From: CBDUEF01 sp018063485
Lineage (GTDB): Bacteria; Pseudomonadota; Alphaproteobacteria; Rhodobacterales; Rhodobacteraceae
Direction of reading: 5' to 3'
DNA length: 64,000 nucleotides
Assembly: GCA_037045435.1 (NCBI GenBank)
Contig: JBAOID010000031.1
Span: 124,001 to 188,000, forward strand
Each line of letters begins with the position of its first letter. Within the stretch, counting starts at the first letter, position 1. The notes under the pieces are model-generated. The model did no database searches. It had not been told where the DNA came from and saw only the letters and a program-made list of their open reading frames with translations. Positions 55,971 to 64,000 of the stretch are shown here, piece by piece. Both the position numbers and the translations under genes were made by a program.

Positions 55971-57145
55971 GCCACCTGCCCCGCAGCCCAGCCCGATGAC
56001 CAGGCCCATTGAAAATTATACCCGCCCAGCCAGCCGGTCACATCCACCACCTCGCCCACGAAATACAGCCCCGGCACCGCCTTGGCCTGCATCGTGCGCC
56101 CGTCCAGCGCGTCGGTATCGACCCCGCCCAGGGTCACCTCGGCCGTACGATAGCCCTCTGATCCCACCGGCACCAAGCGCCAATCGCGGATTTGCCCTGC
56201 CAGCTTTTCCAACCCCGCACCCGGCACCTCCGCCAGAGGCACCCCCAACCCCGCCGCCGCCTCAAGATGACGCGCCAGTTTTTCCGGCATCAGTTGCGCC
56301 AGCGCCGTGCGCACCGCCTGCCTCCCATTCACCCGCTTGGCCCGAGCAAGGAAAGCCGCCACATCCTGCCCCGGCGCAAGGTTCACATCAATTGCCTCGC
56401 CCTCGCGCCAATAGCTTGATGCCTGCAAAATCGCGGGCCCCGACAACCCACGATGGGTGAACAGCACCGCCTCGTCAAACCCCACCTTCCCCGCCGTCAC
56501 CCGCGCCGGCAACGCCATCCCGGCAAGGGGGGCCATCCACTCCAATTCCTGCGCCGCAAAGGTCAGCGGCACCAGACCGGGCCGGGTTTCCACCAGCGAC
56601 AAACCAAACTGCTCGGCCAACTGATAGCCAAAACCACTCGCGCCCATTTTGGGGATGGATTTACCCCCCGTTGCCACAATCACCGAGGCTGCCCTCACCG
56701 CCTCACGTTGGGTTTCAACGCGAAAGCCACCCGGAACCTGCCGCACCTCCCGCAACGGGCAACCGAGCCAGATCTCGCCCCCGGCCTGGCCCAGATCGCG
56801 CAGCAGCATATCAACCACCTGTTTGGCCGAGCCATCGCAAAACAACTGCCCCAAGGTCTTTTCATGCCAGGAAATACCCGCAGCACCCATCCGCGCAATG
56901 AAATCCCACTGCGTGAACCGCTTCAGCGCCGACAGCGCAAAGCGTGGATTGCGCGACACAAACCTCTCTGGCGCAATGCCCAGATTGGTGAAATTGCACC
57001 GCCCGCCGCCCGAAATCCGAATCTTCTCCCCCGCCGCCCTCGCGTGATCCACCACCAGCACCGACCGGCCGCGCCGCGCCGCCTCGATTCCGGCAAACAA
57101 CCCGGCCGCCCCCGCGCCCAGCACAATGACATCAACCTGTTTCAT
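55967..57145 (-). CDS. HI0933/YhiN-like flavoprotein
   Basis: 392 residues with an FAD-binding Rossmann motif VIVLGAGAAGLFAGIEAARRG, KIRISGGGRCNFTN and the end VVDVTGWLGGYNFQWAWSSG. AGGAAGGGG precedes the ATG at 57145. The family has NAD(P)/FAD oxidoreductase fold but no firmly assigned reaction. Confidence 0.9.
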   Translation of the reverse strand: MKQVDVIVLGAGAAGLFAGIEAARRGRSVLVVDHARAAGEKIRISGGGRCNFTNLGIAPERFVSRNPRFALSALKRFTQWDFIARMGAAGISWHEKTLGQLFCDGSAKQVVDMLLRDLGQAGGEIWLGCPLREVRQVPGGFRVETQREAVRAASVIVATGGKSIPKMGASGFGYQLAEQFGLSLVETRPGLVPLTFAAQELEWMAPLAGMALPARVTAGKVGFDEAVLFTHRGLSGPAILQASSYWREGEAIDVNLAPGQDVAAFLARAKRVNGRQAVRTALAQLMPEKLARHLEAAAGLGVPLAEVPGAGLEKLAGQIRDWRLVPVGSEGYRTAEVTLGGVDTDALDGRTMQAKAVPGLYFVGEVVDVTGWLGGYNFQWAWSSGWAAGQVA

Positions 57146-57246
57146 GCCCCTTCCTAAAGCGTTTTGGCCAAGGCTGACAACCAGATGAATATTTTCAAGC
57201 AAACCCCTTGCACGCCCCCAACCGCTTCGCTAAACACCGCCGCAGT

Positions 57247-57321
57247 TGGGGCGTCGCCAAGCGGTAAGGCATCGGTTTTTGGTACCGACATACGGAGGTT
57301 CGATCCCTCCCGCCCCAGCCA
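57247..57321 (+). tRNA. tRNA-Gln (anticodon TTG)
   Basis: Acceptor TGGGGCG/CGCCCCA, discriminator G and encoded CCA, anticodon stem TCGGT/ACCGA with loop TTTTGGT, T loop TTCGATC. Confidence 0.97.
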
Positions 57322-57502
57322 ACTTTCCCAAACTTCGCAAGCGCCTGACCGCTAACGGCTTTTGCCCCGGTACGCGGGCCAAACTGCCCCTACGGCTGCC
57401 CCAAGTCGGGCGGCGTGGGTCTTGGGTTTTTCTGGTTGATGCGGCGGCTGGGGCAGGCGGTGGTCATTTCACCTTATGCGTCCGGTAATGAAAGCGCCCG
57501 TG

Positions 57503-57838
57503 CTATGGTGACATGAACCGTCGACGGGCCTCAACGGCGATGTGATAACGCTGCTGTAAATCGGCGATCAAAGCCATTGCGACATGCCTGGCATCGTCGC
57601 TTTCTGCGTCTCTATAATTCTGCTTTGCGGCTTCCAGCAGCTTCTTGATCTTGAATTCCTCGGGCAATGTTCCTGCCTCGGCCATGATGCGGATAGCAAC
57701 AGCAGTCGCCATATCAGTAAACGCCTCGCCCGACCGGTCGGGAAGCGGCTTGCCCTCACCCTCCAGCCCCTGCAGTTTTCCTTCCGCGAGAGCTTTCTGG
57801 ATCTGGCGTTCTACAAGACGATCAAGTGATTGTGCCAT
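57503..57838 (-). CDS. DUF1992 (DnaJ-homologue subfamily C28) protein
   Basis: 111 residues beginning MAQSLDRLVERQIQKALAEG and containing GKLQGLEGEGKPLPDRS, the DUF1992 signature. No J domain. Function unknown. Confidence 0.88.
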   Translation of the reverse strand: MAQSLDRLVERQIQKALAEGKLQGLEGEGKPLPDRSGEAFTDMATAVAIRIMAEAGTLPEEFKIKKLLEAAKQNYRDAESDDARHVAMALIADLQQRYHIAVEARRRFMSP

Positions 57839-58307
57839 AATGAAGTTGGTAGCAGTGAGTGTGGTGCATCGCAAGAAGTTAGCAACTTCGAAGGGGGAAC
57901 TTGAAGACAAGATGCTGATGAAGCGGCCATTGGTGCTGTAACAGCGAATTCGCACCTTGTTCGCAGAGCAGGTGAGTGTTCGACAGCGCGATCGAACGCA
58001 AACACACCGAGCGAAGTCGCGGTGTGGGGTGGGTCAATGGCGTGCCGCCCCGGCCACCCGAACAGAGTCAAATGGAAGAAAAACGGCGCAGGCAAAAGCA
58101 CCTTCTGCGACCTCGCCCGCAGCTTGTTTGGCCAGCAGAACACCGCAATCCGGAGCAACGTCGACAACATGACGTCCCGATATCACCGCTTTGCCACTTC
58201 TTGCGGGGCAGGAATTCCGGCCTTCGTCATTGACGTCAAGAGCTTGATGGGTTTGATTGGCCCGAGGATTTCCGGTATCGTGCAAGGGTTTTGTCAAGGA
58301 GAAAGAT
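57839..58307. other. Region without an assigned gene
   Basis: About 470 bp. A plus-strand frame contains KKNGAGKSTFCDLARSLFG near 58075-58130, which resembles a Walker A motif, but nothing around it supports an ATPase. It may be a decayed fragment or chance. Confidence 0.4.
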
Positions 58308-58769
58308 ATGTGGCAAGGCAGTTTGCTGGACATCCACACGACGGTCGCGGCGCGCCAACCAATGATTAAGCATTTGCGTGTCACATTGATTGCCGGACAG
58401 GGGATCGAAGGGGATAGGTATGCGCTTGGAACCGGCACTTATTCACCCTTCCCCGATATTCGGGAAGTTACCCTCATCGAAATCGAAACGATTGAGGCGT
58501 TGGCGCGTGATCATGGCATTGACCTGCCCACCGCAGAGCATCGGCGCAACTTGACCACGCGGGATGTGCCACTGAACCATCTGGTTGGCAAGAAATTCTG
58601 GGTAGGCGATGTTCTGCTAGAGGGTGGGCGGCTGAATACGCCTTGCAGATACCTTGATCTGGTTACTGGCCAAGCCGTTTTTGCCCTCATGGAGCATCGG
58701 TCAGGACTGAACTGCAAAATATTGCAGAGCGGCTCGGTGGGGATAGGTGATGTCATTCGTCCGCATTAA
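58308..58769 (+). CDS. MOSC-domain protein
   Basis: 153 residues from the ATG 7 bases after AAGGAG. The MOSC core is present: GIEGDRYALGTGTYS, EVTLIEIETIEALARDHG, RRNLTTRDVPLNHLVGKKF and a conserved Cys in GGRLNTPCRYLDLVTG. MOSC proteins bind molybdenum cofactor or move sulfur. Related to YiiM. Confidence 0.9.
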   Translation: MWQGSLLDIHTTVAARQPMIKHLRVTLIAGQGIEGDRYALGTGTYSPFPDIREVTLIEIETIEALARDHGIDLPTAEHRRNLTTRDVPLNHLVGKKFWVGDVLLEGGRLNTPCRYLDLVTGQAVFALMEHRSGLNCKILQSGSVGIGDVIRPH

Positions 58770-59067
58770 GCCGCGTGCAAGCAGGGGCACCAATTTGCTT
58801 GTGAATTGATCCCTATTTGCCAATCCCTTCGGCAAAGGATGAAAAAGCAAGGCGGTCTGCCCCGGCCCTGTAACGCTGCATAGGGTGTTGGTTTTGGCCT
58901 TATCGGCAAGGAGGCAACCCCACCTTCTCCACGATCTCGCGCTTGTGCTTCTCGCTGATCGCAGCTCGCCGCCACCTGCCCCGCTCATGGATTGCCCAAT
59001 CCAGAGACCGGCCAAGCGCCCGAACCGACAACGACTGATCACACAGCTGCGGCGGGTCTGGCCCTGG
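58770..59067. other. Region without an assigned gene
   Basis: About 300 bp. A minus-strand frame (LSVRALGRSLDWAIHERGRW, AISEKHKREIVEKVGL) near 58905-59040 is faintly protein-like and may be a remnant, unassigned. Confidence 0.35.
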
Positions 59068-59940
59068 TCAGGGCCAGGCGGTCCTGAGGCGGCGCGCGAC
59101 GTCGCGTGCTGAAAGCACCCGCACCCCCACCTGTGGCCCCGCCTCGACGTAGCCCACAAAAGAGAATGGCATCTTGCCCGACAGCGCCGCCGCCGCAACT
59201 GAATCGATCAGGATCGTCTGGCGGCCATAAACCTCGACCGTGGGAACCCGCGCCCGCGGATAGACCGCCGCGATAAGCTCTGCACAAAAAAGCCGCGTAT
59301 CGTCGCCCGCATCAAACGCCGTATCGAAGGGCGTGCCAATCAGCGGCATGCTGCGCGCCAACAGTTTGCGACGGTCCATCCCTTTCGGCCTCAGGATCAT
59401 CACCGCGTCGCCGTCAAGCACGATATCCGCGCGCTGCAACTTCACGCCACCATCATGAGATTCGAGAAAGGTGGCCCCCGCCGTGATCGCGGCGCGATGG
59501 GGGGCCAGCGCCGGCATATCCCACAGGCCCGCCGCGCGCAGTTGTGCCTCGGTGCCGACATAGGTGGCGCTGTGGATGAAATGGCCGGGAAACATCAGGC
59601 CGGTGGCGCGGTTGTTGGAGTTGATCAGCACAAGGTCGAAGGGGCGCAACGCATCGCTGACCAGTGCCATCGCCTCGGACGACTGGGTCAGCCGGCCGGG
59701 GCGAAACTGAAGCAGCGCCACGCGGCGCACAAAGCCGGGATTTGCCTCCATCATCGAGATCACCCAGCCGGGCAGCGGTTCCAGCCCGCCAACGCAGCAG
59801 CCCGCGACGATTTGCGCCGGGCTTGCGGCGGGATCAGGAACATCGACGAGCGGCGGCAGTCCGCCGCAGCCCGCCAGCACAAGCGGTGCGGCGATCAGCG
59901 CGGCGCGGACGACGGCACCGATGCGGGTCAGCAAAGTCAC
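59068..59940 (-). CDS. YiiX-like permuted papain-fold lipoprotein
   Basis: 290 residues from a GTG at 59940, 8 bases after GAAGGGG. A signal peptide ends in the lipobox PLVLAGC. The domain carries a His in PGHFIHSATYVGT, an ordered linker VLDGDAVMILRP, LIGTPFDTAFDAGDDTRLFCAELIAAVY with the probable catalytic Cys. This is the circularly permuted NlpC/P60 (YiiX) arrangement, a hydrolase of peptide or lipid amide bonds. Translationally coupled to the small gene upstream (GTGA). Confidence 0.78.
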   Translation of the reverse strand: MTLLTRIGAVVRAALIAAPLVLAGCGGLPPLVDVPDPAASPAQIVAGCCVGGLEPLPGWVISMMEANPGFVRRVALLQFRPGRLTQSSEAMALVSDALRPFDLVLINSNNRATGLMFPGHFIHSATYVGTEAQLRAAGLWDMPALAPHRAAITAGATFLESHDGGVKLQRADIVLDGDAVMILRPKGMDRRKLLARSMPLIGTPFDTAFDAGDDTRLFCAELIAAVYPRARVPTVEVYGRQTILIDSVAAAALSGKMPFSFVGYVEAGPQVGVRVLSARDVARRLRTAWP

Positions 59941-60141
59941 GCGGCAATCCCCTTCGGGCGATAGCGGGCGGGATCTGTGGGGGCGTCGCAGGCCATCGGG
60001 CCGCGCACAAGGATTGTCGATGGGCGCGAGGCCTTCCAGTACCGACGCCGTTGCGGCGCGGCCTGCCAAGGCGAAATCCAGCGCCATCAAAAGCAGCGCT
60101 GCCTCGGTCCTTCTTCCATCGGCAAGGCGTTTCGACAACAT
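59937..60141 (-). CDS. Small hypothetical protein upstream of YiiX-like gene, likely frameshifted
   Basis: About 68 residues: MLSKRLADGRRTEAALLLMA, a hydrophobic middle (ALDFALAGRAATASVLEGLA) and, after a one-base shift near 60000, ACDAPTDPARYRPKGIAA ending at a TGA that overlaps the GTG of the lipoprotein gene. No family recognised. From 60142 to 60452 I see only a possible promoter TTGACA at 60397. Confidence 0.45.
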
Positions 60142-60452
60142 CCCGATCCCTGCCCTCGGTCGCAACCCCAGGCGGGCCGTGCCCCCCTGAAAACAGGAAC
60201 TTGGTAGGAGATTGCCTTGATCGCGTCAATCATGGCCACGGCTTGCTGACGTAAGGTAAGCCGGCCGCAATTTTTACCACCGACTGCGCAGGCGCCTTGG
60301 TGGGCTGAAAACCGCAAGAGATACCCTGCGGTCGCGAACGGCCAGAGCCTGGCGGATCAGGCCCAGAAACGCCGCCCAATGCGCGACCAGATCAGCTTGA
60401 CAACTTCGCTCTCTTCAAGCGACTAGTCGCGTGGTCAAGAAATACACAGCGG

Positions 60453-62042
60453 GTGAATGTGCAAAAAGGTCGTCATATCTTTGTTGGTGGTGGGATATCA
60501 TCGCTTGCCGGAGCCGCTCTCTTGCTGCGTGACCATGGTGTGAACGGCGGTGATGTCGTCATTATCGAGGCCTCCGGCCAGATCGGTGGCAGTCTGGATG
60601 GCACACAGCATGGCGATGACAATTACCTGGTGCGGGGTGCCCGCATGTTCGAAGAGCACTTTGTCTGCACCCTTGATCTTTTGGCGGGCATCCCCTCGCC
60701 CGACCTCGCCGGAAAAAGCCTGCGCGACGATCTTTGGTCATTCAATGACGAACACAGGGTTCCCTATGCCTTCGATCAGATCATCGACGGACAGATGCTT
60801 GGGCGGCATAGCGGCGGACTGAGCCTGCGCCAGGTTGCGAGTTTCATCCGCTTGATGTTCACGCCTGAATCGCGGCTTGACGGATTGCGGATCTCGCAAT
60901 GCCTTCCTCGCAGTTATTTCGAGAGCGAGCACTGGTTGGCGGCGTCGACAGCCTTTGCCTTTCAACCGTGGCATTCTGCGGCCGAGTTCCGGCGCTACAT
61001 GCGCCGTTTTCTGCACTTCGTCTTGCCGCCCGAGTTCCGGGCGCCGATCCTTTCAACCCGATACAATCAGAAGGAGTCTCTCGTCGCTCCGCTGAAAGAC
61101 TGGCTGGCCCGTTCAGGCGTGTCTATCCGAACCGATGCGCGGGTCACCGGCGCGCGTTTTGAGGCCGAGGGCAGTGGCCAGCGTATTGCCGAGATCCTGT
61201 TTGAGGGGCAATCGCTGGTTCTCGACCAAAACGACCGGGTGTATCTCACCTTGGGCTCGATGACCGATGGCGCCGTTTTCGGGGCTCCCAACGCGGCACC
61301 ACCAGGCGCCAATGCGCCCCTCCCCGCCTGGGACTTATGGGAGCAACTGGCCCGCAATGCCCCCGGTTTCGGGCGGCCCCGGACCTTCCTTGCCAAACCT
61401 CGGCAAACCGAATGGCAATCCTTTACCCTGACGTTGAAGAACGGCGCACTTGGCACCCATTTGTCCAGCCTGCGCCGCGATGGCACCAAGCCGAGCGCCT
61501 TGGTGGCGCTGGTTGGCTCCCCCTGGCGGTTGGCTTTATTACAGGTTGAACAACCCCATTTCCGTGACCAGCCCGAAGAGGTCGAGGTGATCTGGGGCTA
61601 TGCCCTTCGCCAGGACTTGCCCGGTCGGTTTTGCGGCGTTGCCATGAGCCAAGCGACGGGGCCCCAGATCCTCGAAGAAATTGCCGGGTTCCTGCACCTT
61701 GACGGCGAAACCCAGTCCCGTGTGTTCGGCGAGGCAACCGTGATCGGCTGCCGTATGCCGCTGATCACAAGTCAGTTCTTGCCGCGAACCCGTGGCGACC
61801 GGCCCGAGATACGTCCCGCCGGAGCGGTGAACTATGCCTGCATGGGGCAATTTGTCGAACTGCCACACGACACCGTTTTCACGGTCGAATATTCGGTGCG
61901 CAGCGCATGGCATGCGGTGACGAGCCTCAACCCGGGAGGCCCGCCGCCGCCGCCGGTTCTGCGCCCGGATCACGATCCAGCCTTGATCGCGCGCGCGTTG
62001 CGCTATGCGTTCCGGGCAGCTTCGATCCGCCGAGCGGTCTGA
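60453..62042 (+). CDS. ohyA: Oleate hydratase (MCRA family)
   Basis: 529 residues. FAD-binding IFVGGGISSLAGAALLLRD, the substrate loop YLVRGARMFEEHFVCTLDLL, WLAASTAFAFQPWHSAAEF, and FAD-contact CMGQFVELPHDTVFTVEYS identify it. The loop has RGARM, like the RGGRM type (Rhodococcus OhyRe) in which Met replaces the catalytic Glu of RGGRE enzymes. It adds water to cis-9 double bonds of fatty acids, often as detoxification. GTG start; weak ribosome site. Confidence 0.93.
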   Translation: MNVQKGRHIFVGGGISSLAGAALLLRDHGVNGGDVVIIEASGQIGGSLDGTQHGDDNYLVRGARMFEEHFVCTLDLLAGIPSPDLAGKSLRDDLWSFNDEHRVPYAFDQIIDGQMLGRHSGGLSLRQVASFIRLMFTPESRLDGLRISQCLPRSYFESEHWLAASTAFAFQPWHSAAEFRRYMRRFLHFVLPPEFRAPILSTRYNQKESLVAPLKDWLARSGVSIRTDARVTGARFEAEGSGQRIAEILFEGQSLVLDQNDRVYLTLGSMTDGAVFGAPNAAPPGANAPLPAWDLWEQLARNAPGFGRPRTFLAKPRQTEWQSFTLTLKNGALGTHLSSLRRDGTKPSALVALVGSPWRLALLQVEQPHFRDQPEEVEVIWGYALRQDLPGRFCGVAMSQATGPQILEEIAGFLHLDGETQSRVFGEATVIGCRMPLITSQFLPRTRGDRPEIRPAGAVNYACMGQFVELPHDTVFTVEYSVRSAWHAVTSLNPGGPPPPPVLRPDHDPALIARALRYAFRAASIRRAV

Positions 62043-62155
62043 TCAACAGCCGAACCTCATGCCTTGGAGCGCGGCCAGTGCCTTGGGGGACGCATCGCGT
62101 TGTTGCAATGGGCGGCTGCTCTCCTGACATGCAGAACTTCAGACCGGCGACGGTT

Positions 62156-62740
62156 TCAGGCGTCGAGTTCGGCATCCCAATACAGAAAATCCATCCAGCT
62201 TTCATGGAGATGGTTCGGTGGAAACCTGCGGCCATGCGCCTGCATCTCTTGCGTGGTCGGGGTATGGGGCGCGCGCCTCAGTTGCATGCCCGCCTGACGC
62301 AGATCGCGCGAGCCTTTGTGCAGGTTGCACGGCGAGCAGGCCGCCACCACGTTTTGCCAACTTGTCACCCCGCCCTTGCTGCGCGGCACCACATGGTCAA
62401 AGGTCAGATCGCCTTTGGCCCCGCAATATTGGCAGCAAAACTCATCGCGCAGAAAAAGATTGAAACGCGTGAATGCCACGCGCTTTTGTGGTTTCACATA
62501 GTCTTTCAGCACGACAACCGAAGGGATCCTGAACTCTTGCCTCTGGCTGCGCACCACCTCATCATATTCGGCGACAATCTGCACCCGGTCCAGCACCGCC
62601 GCCTTGATCGCCTCTTGCCAGGGCCAAAGCGACAGCGGAAAATAGCTCAGAGGACGAAAATCAGCATTCAGCACCAGCGCCGGAAAGTGCCGCAGCGCCG
62701 AAGGGTCGCGTACGAATTGCGTTCTGAAATCGCCGTCCAT
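62156..62740 (-). CDS. HNH endonuclease family protein
   Basis: 194 residues from 62740. The HNH core is complete: CCQYCGAKGDLTFDHVVPRS, GGVTSWQNVVAACSPCNLHK with two CxxC zinc pairs. The N-terminal ALVLNADFRPLSYFPLSLWP is typical of a widespread chromosomal HNH family, not tied to a mobile element here. Target unknown. Confidence 0.9.
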   Translation of the reverse strand: MDGDFRTQFVRDPSALRHFPALVLNADFRPLSYFPLSLWPWQEAIKAAVLDRVQIVAEYDEVVRSQRQEFRIPSVVVLKDYVKPQKRVAFTRFNLFLRDEFCCQYCGAKGDLTFDHVVPRSKGGVTSWQNVVAACSPCNLHKGSRDLRQAGMQLRRAPHTPTTQEMQAHGRRFPPNHLHESWMDFLYWDAELDA

Positions 62741-63003
62741 TCCGTAAGAGACTCCGTCGATTGCGGTTTTCGTCTTAGGCCGTTCGTCTTGGGCGTGACT
62801 ATATCCAGCGTTTTGCCAGAGACAAGAGCCGAGTTTTGGTGGTTTCCAGACGCCCCCGCTCCCAGATTCCCGGCTGCAATTGGGCATCTCCTGTGACAGA
62901 TATGGCGGAAATCCGCGTTGCGAACATCCCTCAGGCAGCAATCTGTGGTCTGGAGAAAAACCTTTGGCTAAGCACAGCCCATCGCAACCAACAGGATCAA
63001 CCG

Positions 63004-63489
63004 ATGTCACTTTCCCTTCCAGACCGTGATCGCCGGCGTTTCGTTTTTCTGCTGGCGGCACTGTCGCTTTCGGCCTGTTCGGCGCGGCCACGATCTTCGG
63101 GCCATGCCGGGCGTGGCGATCTGCATTCCGGCGAGACGCCGCAAATGCGTGCGCTTATCAGGAAATGGGCCGCAATCCATCGGATTCCCGAAAGCCTGCT
63201 GCATCGCGTCATCCAGCGCGAAAGCGGCTATAATGCTGCTGCGCGCAACGGGCCCTACTATGGCTTGATGCAAATCAGGCCGGAAACCGCCAGAACCATG
63301 GGTTACAAGGGGCCGCCCTCTGGCCTGCTCGATGCTGAAACCAATCTGCATTATGCCGGAAAATACCTGCGCGGAGCCTGGCTTTTGGCGCATGGCAGCG
63401 AAGATCGTGCGGTGAAATGGTATGCCAATGGCTATTATTACGAAGCCAAGCGTCGGGGCATGCTCAGAGAGACCGGGTTGAAATCCTGA
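63004..63489 (+). CDS. Lytic transglycosylase lipoprotein
   Basis: 161 residues with lipobox ALSLSACS. SLT fold: PESLLHRVIQRESGYNAAAR (catalytic Glu), GPYYGLMQIRPETARTMGY, LHYAGKYLRGAW. Short, peptidoglycan-cleaving. A 16-bp hairpin follows. Confidence 0.92.
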   Translation: MSLSLPDRDRRRFVFLLAALSLSACSARPRSSGHAGRGDLHSGETPQMRALIRKWAAIHRIPESLLHRVIQRESGYNAAARNGPYYGLMQIRPETARTMGYKGPPSGLLDAETNLHYAGKYLRGAWLLAHGSEDRAVKWYANGYYYEAKRRGMLRETGLKS

Positions 63490-63497
63490 TCAGGACT

Positions 63498-63536
63498 CCC
63501 TTGGGCAAAGTGCGCGATTTGCACTTTGCCCAAGGG
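63498..63536. terminator. Bidirectional terminator, perfect 16-bp stem
   Basis: CCCTTGGGCAAAGTGC pairs with GCACTTTGCCCAAGGG around GCGATTT, between convergent genes. Confidence 0.8.
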
Positions 63537-63548
63537 CCCGCGCCTGTC

Positions 63549-64000
63549 TCAATACCACATATCCGCCATGCCCGCCTTGCGCGCCGCGACAAAATCGGTC
63601 AGCCCGTCGCGAATACCTGCATCCAAGCGCCGGGGCTTCATATTCGGCCAGCCGCCTTTTCCACAGCAGATTGGCCCGTGTCGCCGCATCCGTGCTGCCT
63701 GCGGCCTCCCATTTCTCGAACGGCTCATTGTCCGACAGCTCTGAATCCCAGAATGCCGTTTCATAATGCGCCATGGTATGTGAGCAGCCAAAGAAGTGAT
63801 TGCCCGGCCCCACTTCGGCAAAAGCATCGACGGCAAGCTGATCATCATCAATCTTCACACCGTCCAGATAGGCATGCAGCGCTCCGCACAGATCAGCGTC
63901 CAGCATGAATTTCTCATAGGACATGCTCAGCAAGCCATCAAGGAATCCGGCCGAATGCAGGATGAAATTCGCGCCGCAATGGATGGCCGAAAGCATCGAC
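63549..64000 (-). CDS. Second MttB-family methyltransferase (cut by window end), one frameshift
   Basis: C-terminal 150 residues of an MttB paralogue: SAIHCGANFILHSAGFLDG, MSYEKFMLDADLCGALHAYL and AFAEVGPGNHFFGCSHTM, ending GLTDFVAARKAGMADMWY after a one-base shift near 63625. It resembles the full gene at 29.4-30.9 kb in layout (SYEKxVMDAD, EVGPGxHxxGCxHT). The 5' part lies beyond 64000. Confidence 0.88.

Noticed and set aside
58022..58369. AAA/ABC ATPase from NGAGKST motif
   Set aside because: Only the P-loop-like string is present; no Walker B or other domain in any frame.
1..64000. CRISPR arrays, prophage or complete insertion sequences
   Set aside because: No regularly spaced repeats, integrase, capsid or full transposase gene was seen on either strand.

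Overview
The window is a stretch of bacterial chromosome with high G+C content, best matched to Rhodobacterales (Roseobacter/Rhodobacter group, Alphaproteobacteria). Supporting features are the suf operon layout, an Rrf2/IscR regulator without the classical cysteine triad, a divergent DUF6456/DUF6477 pair, trimethylamine-methyltransferase (MttB) homologues that need no pyrrolysine, a MocR regulator facing a DUF1127 gene, and short genes joined by ATGA, GTGA or TAATG overlaps. Placement rests on family recognition, not on a search.

Layout. 1-9.1 kb: 3' part of mfd, a Bcr/CflA-type exporter, a DsbA/FrnE-like protein, an entericidin-like lipoprotein, a family-5 solute-binding protein, a candidate small RNA with its own promoter and terminator, 3-hydroxybutyrate dehydrogenase and a DUF502 membrane protein. 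9.1-14.5 kb: pseudouridine catabolism (psuG-psuK), a PAAR-tipped papain-fold toxin with an Imm35-like immunity gene, then rpsB-tsf. 14.5-25 kb: orphan LuxR regulator, tRNA-Arg, then a large leftward Fe-S operon (iscR, cysteine desulfurase, sufB, two methyltransferase genes, sufC, sufD, two Yip1-domain genes, sufS). 25-31 kb: hydrolase, HD phosphohydrolase, icd, DUF6456/DUF6477 and mttB. 31-41 kb: ATP-grasp protein, Fsr-type exporter, tRNA-Gly, guaA, an ABM-domain protein, a MITE-like element, a second exporter and an OmpP1/FadL-type porin. 41-49.7 kb: P-loop protein, metA, ppk2, TetR regulator, a polyamine-type ABC transporter, MocR/DUF1127, rpsI-rplM. 49.8-64 kb: sseB, a uracil-DNA glycosylase-family gene, nhaA, capsule export genes with kdsA, a flavoprotein, tRNA-Gln, MOSC protein, YiiX-like lipoprotein, oleate hydratase, HNH protein, lytic transglycosylase and a second, truncated mttB.

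A dominant property is the sequence quality. About 20 genes, including sufB-neighbouring sufC and sufD, icd and guaA, carry frameshifts. Every one I resolved base by base is cured by removing a net single base, often from a short homopolymer, and I found none that clearly requires restoring a base. This points to insertion errors in the assembly rather than gene decay, so broken genes are annotated as CDS across the shift. The exception is a MocR-type regulator with an in-frame TAA.

The items most worth following are the PAAR/papain-fold effector-immunity pair, the self-contained candidate sRNA at 7.43-7.51 kb, the two methyltransferase genes inside the suf operon, the palindrome lying on the -10 of the iscR/suf promoter, and the 112-bp TA-flanked inverted-repeat element at 37.1 kb.
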